Assembly: GCA_007120915.1 (NCBI GenBank)
Contig: SKMT01000730.1
Location: forward strand, 1 to 7,328
Direction of reading: 5' to 3'
Source of the DNA: Myxococcales bacterium
GTDB lineage: Bacteria; Myxococcota_A; Bradymonadia; Bradymonadales; Bradymonadaceae
DNA length: 7,328 nt
Both the position numbers and the translations under genes were made by a program. How positions within the stretch are numbered: position 1 is the first letter of the stretch; each line of letters begins with the position of its first letter. A model generated the notes under the pieces. The model was not told the DNA's origin. It did no database searches and saw only the letters and a list, made by a program, of their open reading frames with translations. This document shows, piece by piece, positions 1 through 4,539 of this stretch.

Positions 1-1039
1 CTCGCTGTACCGCGACGAAGAGGGTCAACTCGTCGACGATCTGTCGGACCCGGACCACGAGCACGCACAAGAAATTGCCGAGATCATCCAACTGAAACGC
101 CCCGACGTGCTGTTGGTCAACGAATTCGACTACGACTCTGAGCAGACCGGCGTCGAACTGTTTGCCGACAACTTCCTGTCCACCCCCCAGGGAGATGCCG
201 AGCCCATCGACTACGCCTACTACCACGGCTTCGAGTCCAACACCGGCGTGCCTTCGGGCCACGATCTGGGCGACAGCGGCTCCGTGGGCGAAGAACCGGG
301 CACCGAAGAGTACGCCAACGACGCCTACGGCTACGGCAAATTCCCCGGCCAGTACGCCTTCGCCGTCTTCTCGAAGTACCCCCTGGACGTCGACGACGCC
401 CGCGAATTCCGCACGTTTCTGTGGGACGACATGCCCGACAATCTGATCCCTGAGGACTTCTACTCCGACGAAGAGATCGAAATTCTGCGGCTCTCCTCGA
501 AAAACCACGTCGATCTGCCCGTCGACGTCGAAGGCCACCCATTGCATCTTCTCGCAAGCCACCCCACTCCTCCGGCCTTCGACGGCGACGAACAGCGCAA
601 CGTTCGGCGCAACTACGACGAAGTGCGGCTGTGGCACGACTACATCCGTCCCGACCATGCAGACTATCTGTACGACGACGACGGCAACGAAGGCGGGCTC
701 GATGAAGATGCCTATTTCGTCATCGCCGGCGATCTGAACATCGATCCCGACGAGGGCGAGGAAACCGGCGCCATCGAGGCACTGCTGGGCGCCCCCCGCA
801 CCTACGACCCACAACCGACCAGCGAGGGCGGAGAGGCCGCCGGCCCCCACGACGCCGTCACCTCCGACTGGCCCCCCGACCCCGGCAACATGCGCGTCGA
901 CTACGCGCTCCCCTCCTCGAATCTGACCGTCCACGACTCCGCGGTGTTCTGGCCCGCCCCCGGCCAGCCCCACGCCGAAGTGGTCGAGGCCACCGACCAC
1001 CGCCTCGTCTGGGTCGACATCACACTCGGCGACGACTGA
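1..1039 (+). CDS. Endonuclease/exonuclease/phosphatase family hydrolase, 5' truncated by window edge
   Basis: The frame is open from base 2 to a TGA at 1037-1039, giving 345 visible residues, so the true start lies outside the window; the GTG at 107 is only an internal valine codon. Numbering from the first visible codon, the metal-dependent phosphoesterase fold is supported by NEFD with a likely metal-binding Glu41, an SHPTPP motif (His187), AGDLNID with Asp244 and Asn246, and a C-terminal TDHRLVW with Asp332 and His333. These match the catalytic His, DxN and DH positions of the DNase I-like/EEP superfamily. The relatives I recall with HPTPP and RRNYDE-like motifs are mostly secreted or periplasmic phosphoesterases, and the very acidic composition would suit an exported protein, but the signal peptide region is not visible. 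Substrate (nucleic acid, phospholipid or other phosphoester) cannot be decided. A convergent lipoprotein gene lies downstream across a repeat-filled gap. Confidence 0.85.
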   Translation, partial: SLYRDEEGQLVDDLSDPDHEHAQEIAEIIQLKRPDVLLVNEFDYDSEQTGVELFADNFLSTPQGDAEPIDYAYYHGFESNTGVPSGHDLGDSGSVGEEPGTEEYANDAYGYGKFPGQYAFAVFSKYPLDVDDAREFRTFLWDDMPDNLIPEDFYSDEEIEILRLSSKNHVDLPVDVEGHPLHLLASHPTPPAFDGDEQRNVRRNYDEVRLWHDYIRPDHADYLYDDDGNEGGLDEDAYFVIAGDLNIDPDEGEETGAIEALLGAPRTYDPQPTSEGGEAAGPHDAVTSDWPPDPGNMRVDYALPSSNLTVHDSAVFWPAPGQPHAEVVEATDHRLVWVDITLGDD

Positions 1040-1055
1040 ACTGAAGCACCCCTTG

Positions 1056-1097
1056 TCGTATTCGTTCTCGGGCTCGGGCTCGATGTCGATCTCGGTT
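1056..1097 (+). repeat. TCG-anchored hexamer array, copy 1 left part
   Basis: Seven consecutive hexamers of the form TCGNNN start 16 nt after the stop codon of the hydrolase gene. Units two to five (TCGTTC, TCGGGC twice, TCGATG) follow the same order as the start of the larger array at 3501-3662. I see no gene in this stretch; frames running through it give only low-complexity peptides. Confidence 0.75.
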
Positions 1098-1111
1098 ATG
1101 TCCGCCTTGCG

Positions 1112-1163
1112 GGCATCTTCCCCCTGGGGGGAAGTGGCCGAACGCAGTGAGGTCGTTGGGGGG
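1112..1163 (+). repeat. REP-like intergenic palindrome with long C/G stem
   Basis: CTTCCCCC at 1117-1124 is followed almost immediately by GGGGGAAG at 1127-1134, forming an 8-bp stem with a minimal loop. A tail then reads GTGGCCGAACGCAGTGAGG up to about 1153 and ends in a G-run at 1157-1163. This layout (C-run, G-run, GGCCGAACGCAGTGAGG-like tail) is familiar to me from repetitive extragenic palindromes in many bacterial genomes. No T-run follows on either strand, so an intrinsic terminator is not supported. It splits the copy 1 hexamer array into two parts of opposite orientation. Confidence 0.5.
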
Positions 1164-1169
1164 ATCCAC

Positions 1170-1249
1170 CGAGTTCGAGCATCGACATCGACATCGAGAA
1201 CGACCTCGACATCGAGTTCGACACCGAGCCCGAGCATCGACATCGAGAA
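1170..1249 (+). repeat. CGA-anchored 6/7-bp array, copy 1 right part
   Basis: Twelve units beginning with CGA run without a gap. Ten are hexamers (such as CGACAT, CGAGAA, CGAGTT, CGAGCC) and two are heptamers CGAGCAT at 1176-1182 and 1231-1237. The orientation is opposite to the TCG array at 1056-1097. After 1250 the phase flips back to TCG units (TCGATC at 1255, TCGAAG at 1261), leading into the 45-bp hairpin units. No gene is supported here. Confidence 0.75.
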
Positions 1250-1259
1250 CGTTCTCGAT
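1242..1259. repeat. 18-bp perfect palindrome at array inversion point
   Basis: ATCGAGAAC at 1242-1250 is the exact reverse complement of GTTCTCGAT at 1251-1259, with no spacer. It marks the point where the CGA-oriented array becomes a TCG-oriented one. It may be a by-product of an inversion or head-to-head joining of arrays, or a protein-binding site; the sequence alone does not decide. Confidence 0.7.
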
Positions 1260-1279
1260 CTCGAAGGCGTCTGTGGCGC

Positions 1280-1350
1280 CAAAGCTCCCCCGGAGCGATA
1301 TCTGGACCGCTGGCGGCCCGCCGGCGAAGCTCCCACGGAGCGATATCTGG
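1280..1350 (+). repeat. 45-bp hairpin tandem unit, copy 1 (two units)
   Basis: Two units begin at 1280 and 1325, exactly 45 bp apart; the second is cut short near 1350. Each holds a 5-bp stem GCTCC/GGAGC with a three-base loop (1284-1296, loop CCC; 1329-1341, loop CAC) followed at once by GATATC (1297-1302 and 1342-1347). Between them lies a GGCGGCCCGCCGGC-rich segment. The same unit recurs at 3676-3807 and, in reverse, near 2522-2546. The element ends 4 nt before the stop codon of the converging lipoprotein gene. Confidence 0.8.
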
Positions 1351-1354
1351 TCAT

Positions 1355-2437
1355 CTACCCCGAGAAATTAAACGGGTAATTCACCCGAACCTCCCCGCCC
1401 CCATCGGGCTCCGGGAACGTCCACTCGCCGATCTGCTCTATCAGACATTGCTCCAGCTCGGCGCTCTCCATCTCTGACTCTACGACCGATACCTCCACAA
1501 CCTCTCCCGTGGGCCCGATCACCCATTTCATCATTATCTGCCCGCTCAGTTCCGGGTCCTCCTGAAGCTGGCGTTCATAACAATGCCGGATTGGACGCCG
1601 ATTCTGGCGAACGACGCGCTGGATGATATCGTCACCCTCGGCGTCGTCCTCAGTCCCGCCAGAACTGCCCTGAGGCTCTTCCCCGCGGGACAGCTTTCGG
1701 GCCTGCTCACGCAGGTTGCGAGCCTCCCCGCGCTCAATTCTTCGAATCTCCACCCTTTCGACGGCCTTCCCCTCGACAGCGGTCAACTGCTCCGTTTGCT
1801 CATCGCCAACTTCGACAGTCTCCACATCGGCTTGCGCGACGAGTTTGCCGTCGAGCAGCTCCCACCACCACTCGGCATTTGCCTCCAGGCGGTCGCTACT
1901 GAACCGTTCTACCGCCTCACTGGCCAAGTCCTCCCCGGCGTGCTCCTCGTAGTACTCGCGCACCAACGGCTCGATGCGCTCGGCGAGTTCTTCGGCTCTC
2001 GTCTCCTTGAGCGCCCCCTCCGACGAAATGACCAGATCTGGAACTGCGCAGGCCAACAGTTCAAAGTGAGCCTCAACAGATGCCTCATCCATCTCTTCCG
2101 GCATCGACGAAGGGAGAAGCCCACGCTGATTGATGTGAAGCTCAGGCAGACGGTCCAACACATGGAAGTAAAACTCACACTGTACCGTTGTCGGCTCATC
2201 ATCGTCGCCCTGCCCGACTGTGCGCTCCACCACCACCCCGTAGTAACCCACCTCCAGGCGCGGCTGCAGGTCCTGTTGGGCCGATGGCTGTTCCGCCTCA
2301 TCGGCGGTGGGCTCCGACTGCTCATCCACCTCCCCTCCCGAGGTCGCACAGCCAAAACAGCCAAGCACCACCAGCAACACCACCCCTACAGCGGCGAGAA
2401 AACCGGCCGGCCTGATGTCATCGCGTCCATCGTTCAT
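1355..2437 (-). CDS. Lipoprotein with AgmX/PglI-type (TonB-like) C-terminal domain
   Basis: The protein has 360 residues from an ATG at 2437-2435. The N-terminus has charged residues, a hydrophobic stretch (about 12-29) and a lipobox-like end: VLGC with Cys27, or FGC with Cys30 as the acylated residue, followed by an acidic, Gln/Glu-rich linker (31-60). I expect attachment to the inner leaflet of the outer membrane or the outer leaflet of the inner membrane. Residues about 61-210 form a domain I do not recognise. A charged, coiled-coil-prone segment (about 220-270) leads to the AgmX/PglI C-terminal domain at 272-358, recognised by RHCYERQL (Cys286), GPTGEVVEVSVVES, LEQCLIEQIGEWTFPEP (Cys331) and a terminal NYPFNF strand. 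The two cysteines are the usual pair of that family and may form a disulfide. In Myxococcota such domains occur in gliding, secretion and TonB-like envelope proteins; the precise role here is unknown. It is not in an operon with any neighbour. Confidence 0.8.
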   Translation of the reverse strand: MNDGRDDIRPAGFLAAVGVVLLVVLGCFGCATSGGEVDEQSEPTADEAEQPSAQQDLQPRLEVGYYGVVVERTVGQGDDDEPTTVQCEFYFHVLDRLPELHINQRGLLPSSMPEEMDEASVEAHFELLACAVPDLVISSEGALKETRAEELAERIEPLVREYYEEHAGEDLASEAVERFSSDRLEANAEWWWELLDGKLVAQADVETVEVGDEQTEQLTAVEGKAVERVEIRRIERGEARNLREQARKLSRGEEPQGSSGGTEDDAEGDDIIQRVVRQNRRPIRHCYERQLQEDPELSGQIMMKWVIGPTGEVVEVSVVESEMESAELEQCLIEQIGEWTFPEPDGGGEVRVNYPFNFSG

Positions 2438-2494
2438 TGATCTCTACCCCGCTGCATCATCGACGAGTCATCCCGGCCCTCACCGTACCGGAAC

Positions 2495-2514
2495 AAAAAC
2501 GACTCGCACAGTCG
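2495..2514 (-). terminator. Weak hairpin plus T5 on minus strand
   Basis: Read on the minus strand, CGACT (2514-2510) and AGTCG (2504-2500) pair around a GTGCG loop and are followed directly by five T (2499-2495). The stem is only 5 bp, so this would be a weak intrinsic terminator. It lies upstream of the lipoprotein gene and could limit read-through from the repeat region into it. Chance occurrence is quite possible. Confidence 0.2.
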
Positions 2515-2521
2515 ATCTGGC

Positions 2522-2563
2522 CGGATATCGCGCCGTGGGCGCTGTGCCGGCGGGCCGCCACCG
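2522..2563 (-). repeat. 45-bp hairpin unit, single reversed copy (copy 3)
   Basis: On the minus strand this reads GGCGGCCCGCCGGC, then a hairpin GCGCC-CAC-GGCGC (2542-2530), then GATATC (2529-2524) and CGG. The order is that of the plus-strand units at 1280-1350 and 3676-3807. The stem differs from theirs (GCTCC/GGAGC) by a T-to-G change matched by an A-to-C change in the partner strand, a compensatory substitution. Confidence 0.7.
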
Positions 2564-2597
2564 GATGACGCACAACCTCCCCGCATGCTGTGCAAAC
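2564..2597. repeat. 34-bp dispersed segment, first copy
   Basis: This segment starts GATGACGCACAACCTCCCC and ends ATGCTGTGCAAAC. It matches 3895-3928 at 32 of 34 positions; the two differences are G/A at the positions equivalent to 2583 and 2590. Here it sits between the reversed 45-bp unit and the heptamer array. I see no coding role. It contains CCTCC on the plus strand, so the minus strand carries a Shine-Dalgarno-like GGGGAGG, but no plausible gene follows it. Confidence 0.75.
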
Positions 2598-2598
2598 T

Positions 2599-2711
2599 CG
2601 ACCACCGACCACCGACCACCGACCACCGACCACCGACCACCGACCACCGACATCGAGCCCGAGCACCGACACCGAGTTCGAGCGTCGACACCGAGCCCGA
2701 TCATCGACCCC
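2599..2711 (+). repeat. CGACCAC heptamer array passing into mixed CGA 6/7-mers
   Basis: Seven perfect copies of CGACCAC fill 2599-2647. Ten further CGA-anchored units then continue to 2711 (for example CGACAT, CGAGCC, CGAGCAC, CGAGTT, CGAGCGT), mixing 6- and 7-bp lengths. The vocabulary matches the array at 1170-1249. Because 7 is not a multiple of 3, every frame through the perfect part gives the same heptapeptide pattern, so long open frames here are an artefact. The array ends 8 bp before the -35 box of the toxin-antitoxin promoter. Confidence 0.85.
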
Positions 2712-2719
2712 CAGACGCC

Positions 2720-2747
2720 TTGACCCACCTCTCTTCGCTCCTAGAAT
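2720..2747 (+). promoter_or_regulatory. Sigma70-type promoter of the vapBC-like operon
   Basis: TTGACC at 2720-2725 and TAGAAT at 2742-2747 are separated by 16 bp. They match the -35 and -10 consensus at 5 of 6 positions each. Transcription would begin near 2753-2756, leaving a leader of about 50 nt before the antitoxin ATG at 2807. The spacing, the local rise in A+T and the position before a toxin-antitoxin operon support the call. Confidence 0.6.
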
Positions 2748-2748
2748 A

Positions 2749-2779
2749 CCACTATGGTTCCGTAACGGTTCCATAATGG
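2749..2779. promoter_or_regulatory. Candidate autoregulatory operator of the vapBC-like operon
   Basis: CCACTATGG (2749-2757) and CCATAATGG (2771-2779) are two near-palindromic 9-mers 22 bp apart (about two helical turns). Between them the hexamer GGTTCC occurs at 2756 and again at 2767. They overlap the expected transcription start. Ribbon-helix-helix antitoxins usually repress their own promoter by binding such tandem palindromes, which fits, but binding is inferred. Confidence 0.5.
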
Positions 2780-2806
2780 CACCGCCTTCCAGCCCACGGC
2801 AATCCC

Positions 2807-3091
2807 ATGGCTTCCATCACCCTCAAAGGCGTTCCCGACGAACTGCTCGATGCGCTGCGAAAGCTCGCCGAAGAGGAGCGCAGAAGCCTCAACCAGGAGG
2901 CCATTTATCTGCTCGAACGCGCTGTCGCCGCTTACTCCGACTCCGAAGCGGCAGCCCGACGCGAAGAGGTCGCCCGACAGGCTGACGCCTGGCGCAACCT
3001 CGCCGGGCGCTGGCAGTCCCAACGCGATGCCGACGATGAGATCGAAGATATCTATGATGCCCGCACTCCGGGGCGGGATGTCGAACTATGA
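2807..3091 (+). CDS. Ribbon-helix-helix (FitA/VapB-like) antitoxin
   Basis: This 94-residue protein begins MASITLKGVPDELLDALRKL, the strand-helix pattern of an Arc/MetJ-type ribbon-helix-helix fold. The DNA-contacting strand is residues 2-7 and the helices are about 10-23 and 27-41, with RRSLNQEAIYLLERAV matching the second helix of FitA-like antitoxins. The C-terminal part (about 45-94), rich in charged residues and ending DIYDARTPGRDVEL, would wrap around and inhibit the partner PIN toxin. The ATG at 2807 is preferred because the ribbon motif starts directly after it; no strong ribosome binding site precedes it. The stop codon overlaps the toxin start (ATGA, 3088-3091), so the two genes are translationally coupled. 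Autorepression by the antitoxin or the complex at the upstream palindromes is expected. Confidence 0.88.
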   Translation: MASITLKGVPDELLDALRKLAEEERRSLNQEAIYLLERAVAAYSDSEAAARREEVARQADAWRNLAGRWQSQRDADDEIEDIYDARTPGRDVEL

Positions 3092-3486
3092 AACTGCTCG
3101 ACACCGATGTCTGCATTGAGATTCTTCGGGGCAACGAATCAGTAATTCAACACCGCGAGCAGACCCTCGCCACCGTGGCCACAACATGGATCACCGCCGC
3201 CGAATTGTACTTCGGCGCCGCCAATTCTTCGGCCCCCCAGGCCAATCGATCACTGGTCGATGATTTTCTCGCCACGCTACCGGTGCTGGGCCTCGACCGA
3301 CCGGCCACCCGTCGATTCGGCGAACTCAAGACGCTTCTGCGCCAACGCGGCGAGGGCCTTGCAGACGCCGACCTTCTCATCGCCTCCATCGCCCTCGCCC
3401 GGGGCGCCGTCGTCATCACCGGCAACCGCCGTCACTACGAACGAGTCCCCAACGTCGAACTCGAAGACTGGATCCGCCCCGACTGA
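3088..3486 (+). CDS. VapC-like PIN-domain ribonuclease toxin
   Basis: The 132-residue protein has the usual size of a VapC/FitB toxin. The PIN fold is marked by LLDTDVCIEIL with Asp5 (and Asp7) at the N-terminus, ITAAELYFGA with Glu39, and LADADLLIAS with Asp93/Asp95; these acidic residues would coordinate the Mg2+/Mn2+ ions that cleave RNA. The last motif, TGNRRHYERVPNVELEDW, carries His116 where many VapC proteins have an Asp or Glu; this RRHF/Y variant occurs in active-looking relatives. Members of the family cut tRNA, rRNA or mRNA at specific sites, and the target here is unknown. It overlaps the antitoxin gene by 4 bp and shares its promoter. The gene ends in TGA at 3484-3486, and a repeat array starts 14 nt later. 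Confidence 0.9.
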   Translation: MKLLDTDVCIEILRGNESVIQHREQTLATVATTWITAAELYFGAANSSAPQANRSLVDDFLATLPVLGLDRPATRRFGELKTLLRQRGEGLADADLLIASIALARGAVVITGNRRHYERVPNVELEDWIRPD

Positions 3487-3500
3487 CTCCGGGGCCGGCG

Positions 3501-3662
3501 TCGCTGTCGTTCTCGGGCTCGGGCTCGATGTCGTTCTCGGGCTCGATCTCGATGTCGGGCTCGGGCTCGGGCTCGATGTCGTTCTCGGGCTCGATGTCGG
3601 GCTCGGACTCGATCTCGATGTCGGGCCCGGGCTCGGACTCGATGTCGGGCTCGATGTCGAAG
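3501..3662 (+). repeat. 27-unit TCGNNN hexamer array (copy 2)
   Basis: The 162 bp divide exactly into 27 hexamers in one phase; 26 start with TCG and one (3627-3632) with CCG. The last three bases come almost wholly from GGC, ATG, TTC, ATC and GAC. There are no insertions, unlike the mixed 6/7-mer arrays elsewhere in the window. On the minus strand one frame reads as alternating acidic dipeptides (EP, DI, EN, EI). Three GGG runs spaced by CTC lie at 3557-3571. There is no ribosome binding site or recognisable domain, so I regard it as non-coding. Confidence 0.85.
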
Positions 3663-3675
3663 GCGGCTGCGGCGC

Positions 3676-3807
3676 CAAAGCTCCTTCGGAGCGATATCTG
3701 GACCGCTGGCGGCCCGCCGGCGAAGCTCCCTCGGAGCGATATCCGGACCCCCGGCGGCTCGCCGGCCAAGCTCCCGCGGAGCGATATCCGGACCGCCTCC
3801 GGCCCCG
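3676..3807 (+). repeat. 45-bp hairpin tandem unit, copy 2 (three units)
   Basis: Units start at 3676, 3721 and 3766. Each contains GCTCC-NNN-GGAGC (3680-3692 loop TTC, 3725-3737 loop CTC, 3770-3782 loop CGC) followed by GATATC at 3693, 3738 and 3783. The stems are identical and the loops all differ. The third unit degrades after about 3800. Unit length is a multiple of 3, so a frame through it gives a 15-residue repeat (KAPSERYLDRWRPAG-like), but nothing else suggests translation. Confidence 0.85.
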
Positions 3808-3850
3808 TAACGACGCCAATAATTCGAATCTACTTCCTGAAGTATTGACC

Positions 3851-3871
3851 CCGGCGAGCTTGTCTCGCCGG
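3851..3871. repeat. 8-bp stem-loop, probable diverged hairpin unit
   Basis: CCGGCGAG at 3851-3858 and CTCGCCGG at 3864-3871 are perfect inverted repeats around CTTGT. On the minus strand the hairpin follows the 34-bp segment (3928-3895) across a 23-nt GTAGCAGCCCA-containing spacer. The reversed copy at 2597-2522 has the same order, with GTGGCGGCCCG in the corresponding place. There is no T-run, so it is not a typical terminator. Confidence 0.5.
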
Positions 3872-3894
3872 TGAACGAGTCTGGGCTGCTACGT

Positions 3895-3928
3895 GATGAC
3901 GCACAACCTCCCCACATGCTATGCAAAC
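3895..3928. repeat. 34-bp dispersed segment, second copy
   Basis: It matches 2564-2597 at 32 of 34 positions. Here it ends 6 nt before the ATG chosen for the methyltransferase and so forms its immediate 5' leader. In-frame GTG and ATG codons at 3893 and 3896 could extend that protein by 14 residues, but those residues would come wholly from the repeat. Confidence 0.75.
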
Positions 3929-3934
3929 CCAACC

Positions 3935-4522
3935 ATGAAACGCTTCTCCAAAGCCTGCGAACGCAACAAAGAACCGATCGGCGACGTGCTCGCCGACATC
4001 CTGCCCGACGACGGGCTGGTCCTCGAGGTCGGAAGCGGCACCGGCCAGCACGCCGTCGCCTTCGCCCGTCGCTTCCCTCACATCAGATGGCAGCCCACCG
4101 ACCGGCCCGGCCGACTCGACAGCATCCGCGCCTGGCGCGCCGACGCCGACCTCGACAACCTGAACGAGCCTCTTGAGTTTGATCTGTTTGACGACGCCCC
4201 ACCGGTCGACCGAGCCGACGCCGTGGTCGCCATCAACGTCATCCACATCGCCCCCGCCGACGCCATCGCGCCGCTTTTCACCCACGCCGACGCCGTACTC
4301 GACGAAGGAGCCCCGGTCATCCTCTACGGCCCCTACCGCTACCGGGACCGAGAGTTGGAACCCTCCAACGAGCAGTTTGACCGCCATCTGCAGGCTCGAA
4401 ACCCCGAAAGCGGGCTGCGCGTCTTCGAAGACGTCGACGACATCGCCGCCGACCACGGCTTCGAACACGTCGCCACAAAGCGGCTTCCCGCCAACAACGA
4501 CATCCACTGGTGGCGCCGCTGA
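3935..4522 (+). CDS. DUF938-family SAM-dependent methyltransferase
   Basis: From the ATG at 3935 the protein has 195 residues, close to the usual 200-odd of the DUF938 (METTL26-like) family. Family signatures run along its length: the N-terminal SKACERNKEPI; the SAM-binding motif I VLEVGSGTGQHAV (Glu31, Gly33, Gly35, Gly37); WQPTDRP (Asp56), likely contacting the cofactor ribose; INVIHIAP (100-107); LYGPYRYR (130-137) followed by PSNEQFD; and a terminal PANND before WWRR. The fold is a cytosolic Rossmann-type methyltransferase; the physiological substrate of the family is not established. I choose ATG 3935 over the upstream GTG at 3893 because homology begins at KRFSKACERNKEP and the upstream codons lie in the 34-bp repeat. 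No convincing ribosome binding site or promoter is visible. The gene converges on the RES toxin gene with one base between the stops. Confidence 0.85.
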   Translation: MKRFSKACERNKEPIGDVLADILPDDGLVLEVGSGTGQHAVAFARRFPHIRWQPTDRPGRLDSIRAWRADADLDNLNEPLEFDLFDDAPPVDRADAVVAINVIHIAPADAIAPLFTHADAVLDEGAPVILYGPYRYRDRELEPSNEQFDRHLQARNPESGLRVFEDVDDIAADHGFEHVATKRLPANNDIHWWRR

Positions 4523-4539
4523 GTCACTCCACCACCAGT
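4506..4539. terminator. Inverted repeat spanning the two convergent stop codons
   Basis: ACTGGTGG at 4506-4513 pairs with CCACCAGT at 4532-4539 around an 18-nt loop that contains both TGA stop codons within the palindrome TGAGTCA (4520-4526). The arms lie inside the ends of the two coding regions. There is no T-run on either side, so a bidirectional intrinsic terminator is only a weak possibility. Confidence 0.2.

Noticed and set aside
1053..1379. Plus-strand frame of 108 codons through the first repeat gap
   Set aside because: It consists of hexamer-array translation (serine-rich) plus the 45-bp unit read as ERYLDRWRPAG-like peptide. There is no ribosome binding site or domain, and it runs past the stop of the convergent lipoprotein gene. 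The in-frame repetition follows from 6 and 45 being multiples of 3.
1583..2440. 285-codon plus-strand frame opposite the lipoprotein gene
   Set aside because: The minus strand has a signal peptide and the AgmX C-terminal domain. The plus frame has no recognisable motif and is an antisense shadow.
2434..2774. Overlapping small minus-strand frames with a VVGGRWS peptide repeat
   Set aside because: They are translations of the CGACCAC heptamer array, which gives the same peptide in every frame; no gene features accompany them.
3676..3807. CRISPR array
   Set aside because: The 45-bp units are contiguous tandem repeats without unique spacers of constant length, and no cas gene is present.
3831..3844. 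TACTTC-CT-GAAGTA inverted repeat as terminator or operator
   Set aside because: The arms are 6 bp with a two-base loop and there is no T-run, promoter pair or known motif around it; chance is a sufficient explanation.
3845..3850. TTGACC as a -35 box for the methyltransferase
   Set aside because: No -10-like hexamer occurs 15-19 bp downstream; that position falls in the GC-rich stem at 3864-3871.
3830..4507. 225-codon minus-strand frame opposite the methyltransferase
   Set aside because: The plus strand carries full DUF938 signatures including the SAM-binding motif. The minus frame is Val/Gly-rich and featureless.
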